From Cryptomeria japonica (taxonomy: Eukaryota > Streptophyta > Pinopsida > Cupressales > Cupressaceae): a DNA stretch of 64,000 nt. Of this stretch, positions 1 through 9,200 are shown in pieces. Under the pieces are notes generated by a model. That model had not been told where the DNA came from. It did no database searches and saw nothing but the letters and a program-made list of their open reading frames with translations. Each line of letters begins with the position of its first letter. The stretch's first letter is position 1. Location: contig NC_081405.1 of assembly GCF_030272615.1 (NCBI RefSeq), positions 573,162,252 through 573,226,251 of the forward strand. The letters are read 5' to 3'. The position numbers were made by a program, and so were the translations under genes.

Positions 1-208
1 AAGCCTAACTTAGACTTGACCCTTAGCCTTTAGATAACCATGAGGTCTTTTTAGGCCTTTAATGCCTCCAACCTCTTCTCTTAACCCAACCCTATGTTGA
101 CACTTGTCACCATTTCATTGGTGCCAATTGTACACATGGATCCCCAACTTTCAAACCTGACCCTTGATTAAACCATTCAATCTTGACCATCCATTGCCCT
201 GTTTGTAC

Positions 209-216
209 TATAAATA
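209..216 (+). promoter_or_regulatory. TATA box of the E2 5' LTR
   Basis: TATAAATA is a consensus plant TATA box, and an RNA start would be expected roughly 30 bp downstream. The same position in the 3' LTR (29716-29723) reads TATGAATA, so only the 5' copy keeps the consensus. A transcript from here would now run into E1 in antisense to E1 pol. Confidence 0.6.
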
Positions 217-436
217 GAGCTCTCATTCCTCCATTTTTATCAATCATCTTTCAAATTTGAAGCATTACACTTATGCTCAAATTCTTTCAAGCTTTCATAT
301 CATTTTTATGCTCCTCATTTAGCCTCTTTTAGATCAGCAATTAGACAAATATGCATATTTAGAATAATTTCTTTATCATTTTAGCTCAATCATAGACTAA
401 ATATAGTATGCTAGGATAGTATTCATACTAATCTTG

Positions 437-441
437 TCATC
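437..441. repeat. Target-site duplication of E1, left copy (TCATC)
   Basis: TCATC directly precedes the E1 terminus TGTGTGGGGG and is repeated at 13078-13082 after the other terminus. The uninterrupted E2 3' LTR has a single TCATC at 29944-29948, which shows the empty site. Confidence 0.95.
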
Positions 442-2071
442 TGTGTGGGGGAAAAAGAGAGACTAGGTTAACATGCCCTAATCCTACCTCTTGTCACACA
501 TTACGGAATACGAAAGAGCCTAGAGGTATCGCACAATTGGCTACTTCTTTTTGTGAAAGAGAGAGCCATGGGCTACCTATTAGGGTTTCTATTCCTTTGT
601 TGTAATTGAAAGGTAAGATTATGCAAGTCCAATTCCTAACCCTAAAATGCAAGTATGAGCTAACAACAAGATTGCAGAATTGAACTTAAACAATGGAAAG
701 CTATAAACACAAGGATAAAACAAGAATGCAAATGCGTACCCGGAGTCAAAATCTGAGTGGAAATGTTCGGGACGGGGGCGCGGGCGCTACTGTCCTGATT
801 CTGCACCTGAAACTACACTTGAAACTGCTATTTTGCACTCTGGAAAACTGTCTGAAATGCTGTCTGTCAGGAGGACCAGGGCGCCCAGCACCCCTGTCCT
901 GATAGGACCAGGGTGCCCCACGCCCCTGTCCTGGTATTCTGCTCTGCAATTTGGTGTGGGGTGCTGTCTCGACCTACTTTTTCTGAATCTGCAACCTGCG
1001 GCGTTGTCCGAGTCCTGAAACCTGCACTTATATCTGAAAAGGGTGTTTGGGCGGCTATATAGGGTTTTGCCTTAGTCAAACCCCCGCTTCGGTGATTTCC
1101 ACCTCCACGAATAGCCAAGTTGTATTGTAAAAGTAATGTGTGTGCAGACCTTGTGTGTGTGCAAGATGTAAAATGCAAGTAAGCAAGCTAGAGAAACCTA
1201 GAAAGTAAACCCTAATTGCTTGTAAATGATAATGTAAATGCTCTAAATCAAGATGCAAAGTGATCTAAAGCATGAATAAATGAGATATTGAAGCTTATGC
1301 AAAGACATGAAAACAACATGAAATCATACCCAACCCCCAAGGGAGAGGTACAAGCCAATCTTCAGTCGGTAATCTCCTATTGTTCTTCAATGTCTTCCAA
1401 GCCCTAAATGGATGAATGGATTTAATAAATGCTTGATAGAGGGATGTTGAAAGTTGTTGAAGTCTTCAAAGATCTGCTCTTTTGCTGCATATGAGGTTCC
1501 TGAAAACAAAATTCTGATCTCTTCAAATGAAGAAAGAGAGCTCTTATGTATGAAACCCTAGGTCGCAATTTCGTCTTTTGGCTGAGCTAGAGATTGAATA
1601 TCCTGCCAATTTCTTGGGGTTAAGCTTTATTTTATGATTGGATCGCGCTCCTAAAATTTTGAGAAAAATGTCTGGGACCGTGTGCACTCTGGGCGCCATG
1701 GTCCCGGTAACTTTTCACCAAATTTTCAGGGCCATCATATATGATGATTTTAGAGAGAATCCCGAAGTTACAGGTGATTTTGAGATGTTTTGACCCCCGA
1801 AATCAAGCCTCCAAGTTCAAAATAGGACTTAATTAGGGTTTTCAATTAGATGATGTATTGGAGGAATAACATGAAAAGGGGCACACTTTAACGAAAGGGC
1901 CCAACTTTATGATGTGGAGGATGATGAAATAGGACCTTAGACCTAATTAATTTGATTAATTAAGTGCTAAAGGGGAAATGCAATGCAAAATGCAAACCGC
2001 GCCAAGGCGGGTGCTAAACTAGGTGTGAAATTGTACTGCCTTAGCAAGTGCGTACAATTTACGATGCTAAA
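442..2071 (-). repeat. E1 3' LTR (1,630 bp)
   Basis: It matches 11460-13077 with about 59 mismatches by hand count and one 12-bp indel, about 3.6% divergence, mostly transitions. The plus-strand start is TGTGTGGGGG. The plus-strand end reads GCTAAA where the other copy reads GCTACA, so the terminal dinucleotide has mutated here. A tandem pair of GC-rich hairpin units lies at 873-936. Confidence 0.95.
873..936. repeat. Two tandem GC-rich hairpin units in the E1 LTR
   Basis: Two 32-bp units each begin GGACCAGGG and end CCCCTGTCCTG, so each can fold on itself. The same pair is at 11878-11941 in the other LTR. In E1 sense they lie roughly 120-190 bp downstream of the TATA-like box, that is, in the RNA leader. 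The motif GGACCAGGGCGCCC resembles the inverted array at 2808-2920. Confidence 0.7.
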
Positions 2072-2085
2072 TTTAGCCCCCACTT
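2072..2085 (-). other. E1 polypurine tract
   Basis: On the minus strand this reads AAGTGGGGGCTAAA and directly abuts the 3' LTR, the position and composition expected for the plus-strand DNA primer of a gypsy element. Confidence 0.75.
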
Positions 2086-2693
2086 ATCGGTCATATGAGT
2101 ACTACGTGCATATGCAAGCTAAAGTACAGAAAGTAAACATCATTTGAAAAAGGATATATCCATAAGTTGTCGGACGAAGCCCCCAGCGGTATCTGCAGTA
2201 CACAGTTAGGAATCGCACCCTACAAAACACACGTTAGATCACAAAATCACCTAATGCTTACTAAGGAAGGTGATGAAATTTGTGAGTAGCTATATGCCCC
2301 CCCCTATTTTGACTTTCTTATTAGGGAGGTAAAACAGGGTAGCATGTTTACTTATGACAAATTGTGTTAGAGAGTATTGATGAGGGATGTTCACTGAAAA
2401 GGCTTCATCAGAGCACTTTTTGGAACATCCCGAGAGTAGGGGAGCGAAAATACGATTCTTACGCAACAAACGGTTCAAAAATCGCATCTCCCAAACTCAA
2501 GTTATGATGAAATGAGTGATAGAGGAAAATTAGGGTTTTGAAAGTAAATGTAAAAGAATGAAAGTATATACCTTGAAAGTGACATTTGCATTTGTCACTT
2601 TGTTGATTTCTGAATACTGTTCATTGCAGTGGAGCCCACATAGCCATCACCATGCCTTCACGATGACCGGAGCATCCCACGAGGATTGAGATC
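2086..2693. other. E1 noncoding stretch between polypurine tract and antisense gene
   Basis: I see no credible coding region here. In plus orientation it would be the promoter and 5' leader of the antisense gene. Two short upstream open frames start at ATG 2652 and 2663 and end before the proposed start at 2694. Confidence 0.5.
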
Positions 2694-2732
2694 ATGCGAC
2701 AGGTCGTGATCGACGACGAGCCACTAGACGAG

Positions 2733-3023
2733 GTGAGTTGACTGAACTTTGACTTTTGATTTTCTGCATTTGACTTTCTGTGATAGTTTGCGGACCCTGG
2801 AACTCGACCATGGGTCCCACACAGGGCGCCATGGTCCCTTCAGGGTGCCATGGTCCCTGTGGGGTGCCATGGTCCCTGACAGAGTGCCATGGTCCCTGAC
2901 AGGGCGCCATGGTCCCAATCAGGACTTGGCCAGAGATACCAGGGTTAGCATATGATGTTCGATAGTTTGCATGAATGATTTTGATGATTGAGTACTAATT
3001 ATAGTTATATTTTTGTGATGCAG
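2733..3023 (+). other. Candidate intron 1 of the E1 antisense gene
   Basis: Donor AG|GTGAGT at 2733, branch-site-like TACTAAT at 2991-2997, and a T-rich tract ending TGATGCAG at 3023. Removal joins ATG 2694 to the exon 2 frame in phase 0. The GGCGCCATGG array lies inside it. Confidence 0.55.
2808..2920 (+). repeat. Six-copy, about 20-bp GCCATGGTCCC array
   Basis: The CCATGG cores start at 2808, 2829, 2848, 2867, 2887 and 2907, so spacing is 19-21 bp. The fullest unit reads GGGCGCCATGGTCCC and is nearly palindromic. Single related copies occur in both LTRs (near 1692 and 12698). The array sits in the leader or first intron of the antisense gene. Confidence 0.85.
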
Positions 3024-4656
3024 GGTCTCTCGTACATGAGAGAACACACGGCGGGGCAGATTCTTCGTAGTTTGCGAGATCAGATTCCCCGACTTACTCA
3101 GGCAGAGAGAGACACATTGTCGATAGTAGGTTTGTGGTCTATGATTCTTATGCCGGCCATCCGATTTCATCCTGCGATGCTGATGGCACTCATGGAGGGA
3201 TGGGATCCTGACACATGCACGTTCCAGCTTCCAGTAGGAGAGATGACGGTGACAGTTGAGGATGTATACCGCATTCTTTGCCTACCGATCAGAGGAGCTA
3301 CCATGACATATGCGACCGATCGGTCAGTAGAGGATTATCAGAGGGAGCAGGTATATTGCATAGGGAGAGTCATGCCGAGTGAGACAAGAGGTCGTATCAT
3401 GGTCAGCTGGCTCTTACATCCTACAGGAGAGGTGCCCCTCATGAGACGTCTTATGATAGCCATCATTGCACTAGCTATCTGCCCTAACGGGCGAGGTACA
3501 CACATGCATGGGGGTCTCACATGGTGCATCAGGGCTATGGAGAGACACAGGAGAGTATATGCCTAGGGTCGGAGTATGCTTGCACATCTCTATCATGACC
3601 TCGAGGAGTATGTTTTCGGACAGGGTTGTAGCTTGATGACATGCACACTTCTGCAGGTGTGGATATTTGAGCACTTTACATGCACCAGGCCTGTCGGCTA
3701 TCTGATGAGTACAGCTAGCGAGCGACCTAGGGTATTTGCTTATCCACTTACCAGTGAGTGGAGATTTGGAGATCTATTATATTGGAGAGTGATAGTTGAT
3801 AGATTGACAGCTGAGGTGACCATGTGGAAACCATATCTGCGGATGCACAGATGGGATGGGATGGAAAGATAGTTAGCATGCCTACAGAGGAACCGCCTAC
3901 TGAGAGGACGATATCCCCACATCATAGTCCCATTCTACTTTGACCGAGTACGGAGGCAGTTTGGGCTAGAGCAGTGTGTTCCAGCCGATGTGCCCATCTA
4001 CACTCAACACTCCCGAGTCCTTCCCAGACCTAGAGCAGTAGCGAGACCGATGATAGATGATATCGAGATCACCGATATAGAGGGATCCGACCAGGATGTG
4101 GTCACTGATTATGCTACAGATCCTGAGGCACAGCGCAGGTATCTCTCATGGTTTATGAGATCATACCCAGGGCCTATCTTTCCACCAGATCATCCGACAG
4201 GCCATCCGGGCCCATGGAGACATGGAGACCGAGATGAGGATCAGGGATCCAGGTCGGAGGAGGGAGAGGGTCATGAGGAGGCAGGAGATCCTGATCTTCC
4301 TATAGGAGATTATCCTAGTGCTGAGGAGGAGGAGGACGAGGATGACGATGAGGAGGAGAGAGATGATGATGAGGAGAACGAGGATATAGATGAGGATGGG
4401 GATGACGAGGAGGAGGAGGATAGAGATGATGAGGAGGGGTCAGATGCTGCTCCCCACCATTCAGGAGATGATACCATAGCCCTGGATCCTCCTCTTATTC
4501 CCCAAAAGGGGGAACATGAGGTGATACGGAGACCTGTTTCTAGTACGGGCCAGCCTACACCCATTATGCACAGATTATTCGAGCGTGGGGAGCCTAGTAG
4601 TTCCCAGTCACAGATGCTACCATATCATGATCCCTATTGGCATGAGGGAGATCCAG

Positions 4657-4736
4657 GTATAGTAGGTTTATATGGATTGATTGATGTTTTGATGATATAA
4701 AATGGTACTAACACAAAATCTGTTCCACTGCTACAG
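4657..4736 (+). other. Candidate intron 2 of the E1 antisense gene (80 nt)
   Basis: It begins GTATAG after CCAG, contains the branch sequence TACTAAC at 4706-4712, has a pyrimidine-rich tract, and ends CTACAG. Unspliced, exon 2 runs into stop 4698-4700. Spliced, a split GCT codon joins it to the coiled-coil frame that runs to 5035. Restoration of frame together with a consensus branch site is strong evidence. Confidence 0.75.
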
Positions 4737-5155
4737 CTAATGTGCAGGAGTGGCGCTCCTTGATCCAACAAGCAGTGACAGATATCTCCATGACAGCACA
4801 GATCCCTAGTTCCTCACAGGTTGCTTATAGACCTCAAGGGAACACGGGTCGGCATGATGATTTGTTTTCCCCATTTCGAGTACAAGTAGAGATATGGAGG
4901 GAGAGAGAGCGGGCTCTATCAGAGGACCTTCAGCAAGCACAGCGTGATCTAGCAGCAGCTCAGGCCGAGGCTACCTTGTATCGTGCTATCCTTATGGATA
5001 GGGATTGTAGGAGTTCCTCTCGGAGCCATTCATGATCTATATCACGGTATACGCCTATGGGTCCACCTGCACGGCCGGATCAGGAGGGAGCTTCTAGTCG
5101 TCACTCTCCAGCCACCAGCCCTAGGGATAGGAGATGATCTTATGATGTAGGGTAG

Positions 5156-5198
5156 GTCACATTTTGGATGTGTAGTGACCTACCTTTGTATATTGATC

Positions 5199-5232
<34 letters not shown>

Positions 5233-5753
5233 CATGCTTCTTTGTCTCAAACGTGTTATCTTTAATGTCTAAAAACAATGTGTATTTTGATTAAAGTTAA
5301 TACATTTGGTAGATGTACATGTATGTTCTGAATTTAATTTTCATGTGATTGATTTCTCAATGCTCCAGGATTAAATTGATACATGTGTGACTTAATTAAA
5401 ATATTTAATCAAGTACTACATTGATGATAGGGAGGAAAGTATGTATTAGGCCTACGAATCATATAACCAATGTGATTTAATTTGAATTTAAACACAACAT
5501 GACATGATTCAACTTAACACATAAAAACATTGTATAATATGTCAACATAATGAAAATGTAAATCTTTTGTAATTTACATAAATGAATTCAAGACAAACCA
5601 TAAAATAAAGACACATGCTTTTCAGGAACGAAGCAATATAGATTTAAACAAAACATCATTTAATTCTATTTTCTCTAACCGAAGATATGTTAACATATTA
5701 TCCAATTTTGAAGAAGTGAGAAAGGAAATAGATAAATGATAAGGAATGAGGCA
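5156..5753. other. AT-rich noncoding spacer of E1
   Basis: This lies between the 3' ends of the two convergent E1 genes. A CA/TA microsatellite occupies 5199-5232. I see no further gene. Confidence 0.6.
5199..5232. repeat. (CA)n(TA)n microsatellite
   Basis: A run of CA units passes directly into a run of TA units. Confidence 0.95.
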
Positions 5754-6203
5754 TTAAGCATAGTATCTACGCAAGTGCATAGCATTTATAGGGTCTTTAA
5801 GAGGCGTACCATCTACATCCGCTATTTTGTAAGCACCTGATCCATAATCTTCAATAACGATATATGGTCCAAGCCAATTAGGGCTGAATTTTCCCTTTTC
5901 TTCAGGTAAGGCATTCACATTGCGTTGATTCTCATAGAGCACTAAGTCACCCACTGAGAAAGAACGTTGAATAACCTTATCATTATAGCTTCATTGTAGA
6001 GTTTTTTGATACGCTTAAATATGCTCAAGAGCATTTATACGCTGTTCATCAAGCATCTCAAGCTATTGAAGTCTTTGTTCTCTATAGGAGTCATCATCTA
6101 TTATACCTTTGAGAGAAACTCTAAGTGATGGAATCTCTAATTCTAAAGGCATAATAGCATCAGCACCATAAACAAGATTATGAGGAGTAGTTCCTATGGC
6201 AAT
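5754..6203 (-). pseudogene. E1 integrase C-terminal part, separated by nonsense codons
   Basis: This continues the frame of the upstream pol ORF after a TGA at its end. It holds the end of the integrase core and the C-terminal region with GKFSPNWLGPYIV near 5890, a gypsy integrase C-terminal signature, and ends HLRRYYA at 5757. About four stops interrupt it (TGA, TAG, TAA and TGA) with no net frameshift. The proteins of E2 and E3 have the same tail, so this is decay of a normal C-terminus. E1 integrase is therefore probably truncated unless stops are read through. Confidence 0.85.
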
Positions 6204-9200
6204 TCATACACTCGTTCGGTAGGCCCAAAGAGCATAGATTAGCTGAGTACTCCAATCCTTACCATGCTTGTTCACGGTTTTGCAAAGAATTTGTTTGATT
6301 ATTTTATTGGATGATTCGGCTTGACCATTTGATTGAGGATAGTATGGTGTAGAAAATTGATGTTTAATATGATATTTTTCGAGGAATTGCTTCACGTCTT
6401 TATTCTTAAATGATGTCCCATTATCAGAGATTATAGTCGAAGGTATCCCAAATCGAGAAATAATGTTTTCTAGAAGAAATCGACAAATCACTTCGGCTAT
6501 AGTGGAGCGAAGAGGAACAACTTCTACCCACTTTGTAAAGTAATCTGTTGCAGTTATAATGAAAATATGTCCTTGAGATGAAGGAGGAGAGATTTTACCG
6601 ATGAGATCCAACCCCCATGCAGAGAAAGGCCAAGAAGCTACCTGAGAATAGAGTTCTTGGGCAGGAGCATGAATCAAATTATTGTGTTGTTGACATTGAT
6701 GACATTTCTTAACAAATGAAAAAGAATCCTGCTGCATAGTTTGCCAATAATATCCCATGCGAAGCAATCTTTGAACCAAGGATTTACCTCCAAAATGCCC
6801 CCCACAGGCACCTGAATACGCCTCTTCAAGAGCAATAGGGATTTTTGATTTGTTAAGACAGCGAAGGAGAAGACCGTTATAACCTCTTCGATAAAGAATA
6901 TTAGAAAGAATAATATACCTAGTGGACAACTTGCGAACTCTAGCCCTGGTGTTCCTATTGGCGGAATTAGGAAAGGTACCATCAACCAAGTATCTTACGA
7001 TATGTGAGTACCATTCATTTGAGTCTATGAAGTTGCAACATGTCACCAGGCTGGAATCATCTACAATAGCTGGAGAAGTAAGGTTGTGAATAACAAATTT
7101 AAGATCAACCACAGGGTCCTCTAAAGATACCAGAGAAGCCACACATGCCATTGCGTTCGCATGTCGATTATCTTTTCGAGGAACAGGTTCTATGGTGTAA
7201 GAATCAAATTTTTGTAACAAAGAGATAGCAAGGTCTTTATATTGTGATAACTTGTCTTGTTTTGCTTGATACAGTCCCGTTACTTGTCTTATAATTAGTT
7301 GAGAATCTCCAAAAATATGTATGTGTTTTATATTCAGGGCTAAGGCTGCCTTTATTCCTGCTATAAGAGCCTCATACTCAGCAATGTTATTGGTACATAG
7401 GAAATTGAGACCATAAGATAAGGGAATAGACTTCTTTGTAGGAGAAATCAGAACAACACCTGCCCCCGATCCCGTACGACACTTAGAGCCATCAAAATAC
7501 AACTCCCAAGTTTCATCTTTCTCTGTACAAAGAATGAAGTCATCAGGAAAAGACTCAGGGTTAGGGAAGGAGAAAGGTGAAGGGGCCTCAACTAGGTGAT
7601 CGGTCAACGCTTGCCCTTTAATTGCTCTTTGTGAAACAAATTTAAGGTCAAATTCAGTTAACATCATAACCCACTTAGCTAGGCATCCTGATAAATCAGT
7701 TTTAGAGAAAAGATGCTTCAAAGGATCAAACTTTACCATGACGTGGACTTCTGAGTTTAAGAGATAATGTCTCAATTTCTGAGTCGCAAACACCAAGGCC
7801 AAGCATTGTTTTTCTATCGCAGAATATCGGGTCTCATAATCGAGTAAGGTACAACTTATATAATAAACTAGACACTCCTTACCATCTTTATCATGTTGTG
7901 CCAATAATGCTGCAAGAGCATGAGAGGACGTAGCTGTATAAAGAAGGAAGGGTTTAGAAGATTCAGCCAGTCGAAGGATAGGAGGATTAGCCAGATACAT
8001 TTTTAAATCTTCAAATGCTTGCTGACAATCTTCATTCCATTGAAAAGTGATATTCTTTTTGAGAAGTTGAGTAAAAGGAAAAGTACGATCCGCAAGTTGA
8101 GATACAAACCTACGAATAGATTGAATTTTTCCTTGTAAGCTTTTGAGTTGAGACACGTTTCTAGGAGGTGGCATGTTGATAATAGCATCTATTTTCTTAG
8201 TATCCACCTCAATCCCACAATGCGAAACTATGAATCCTAATAGTTTTCCACTATCCACACCAAAAACACATTTTCGGGGATTCAAGCACATGTGATATTT
8301 ACGAATCCTTTCAAAGATTTGACGAAGGATCTTAATATGATCTATGCGAAGAATGGATTTGGCTAAAACATCATCAACATAGTCTTCTAAAATCTTATGC
8401 ATGTAATCATGAAAGATAAGGGTCATCGCTCGTTGATAAGTTGCACCGGCATTTTTAAGTCCAAAAGGCATCATTATCCAACAAAACGTACCCCAAGGAG
8501 TGGTGAAAGCGGTTTTGAATTGATCTTGAGGGTTAATGAAAATTTGATTGTATCCTGAAAAACCATCCATGAAGGATAACAAGGCATGTCCTGCCGTAGA
8601 ATCAACTATCATGTCAATGTTTGGAAGAGGGAAATCATCTTTTAAAGAGGCCTTATTTAAATCTCGAAAATCGGTACACATTCTTATTTTATTATTTGGT
8701 TTAGCCACAGCGACAATATTTGAAATCCATGGGGAATAATCAATAGGGCGGATAAATCCAGCCTCCAATAACTTTTCAATCTCAGCCTTAACAAGCAGAG
8801 CCACCTTAGGATTCATTTTTTGAATCTTTTGTTTCATGGGCTTAGCATCAGGGACTAAGACAATATTATGAGTAACAATCTTAGGATCTATACCAGGCAT
8901 GTCAGAGTATGTCCAAGCAAAGATCTCGAGGAATTCATGCAATAAATCTTCATATTGTTTTTGTTCCTCTTCATCCAAACATTTTCCAATTTTAATAACT
9001 TTTTCTTCATTGCAAGGATCCATCTTAACATTAGTGGTGTCACTTATGAGAAGATTACTTTGTTGAGGAGTATCCTTTAACTGAGGGAATTCTTTCACAA
9101 TCTCATCATTATTAATCTCTTTTCCAAAATAGGCTTCAGTGTTCAAACAATAAGGGAGTCTCCTATTGTGATGATAACGAGGAAGAGTATCATATGCTCC

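Larger units (their letters stand above)
1..441 (+). repeat. E2 5' LTR, first visible piece
   Basis: This stretch aligns without gaps to 29508-29948 of the 3' LTR, with about seven mismatches. Bases 437-441 (TCATC) are the target site that E1 duplicated. The LTR continues at 13083. It contains the probable promoter at 209-216, so E1 lies in the transcribed part of the LTR, downstream of the TATA box. Confidence 0.95.
2694..5137 (+). pseudogene. Antisense plant-mobile-domain-like gene of E1, three exons, with nonsense codons
   Basis: This gene runs opposite to E1 pol. Proposed exons are 2694-2732, 3024-4656 and 4737-5137. Exon 1 starts at ATG 2694 and ends in phase 0 before GTGAGT. Exon 2 opens in the same frame and holds a plant-mobile-domain-like region (3024-3990) with the family-like stretch around GEMTVTVEDVYRIL. 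An acidic Asp/Glu-rich block follows at 4230-4440. Exon 3 is a coiled coil (4750-5000) followed by an SR-rich tail. The frame is broken by TAG at 3564 and 3870 and TGA at 5033; the sequence continues sensibly in the same frame after each. Plant mobile domains are known from plant transposons and from host proteins linked to silencing; what this copy does is unknown. The exon structure is inferred from the sequence alone. Confidence 0.72.

Noticed and set aside
693-1258. Overlapping open frames in the E1 LTR, duplicated near 11711-12264
   Set aside because: They are GC-rich noncoding LTR sequence; frames overlap on both strands and differ by indels between the two LTRs.
4310-4564. Minus-strand Ser-rich open frame
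   Set aside because: It is the complement of the Asp/Glu-coding acidic tract of the E1 antisense gene.
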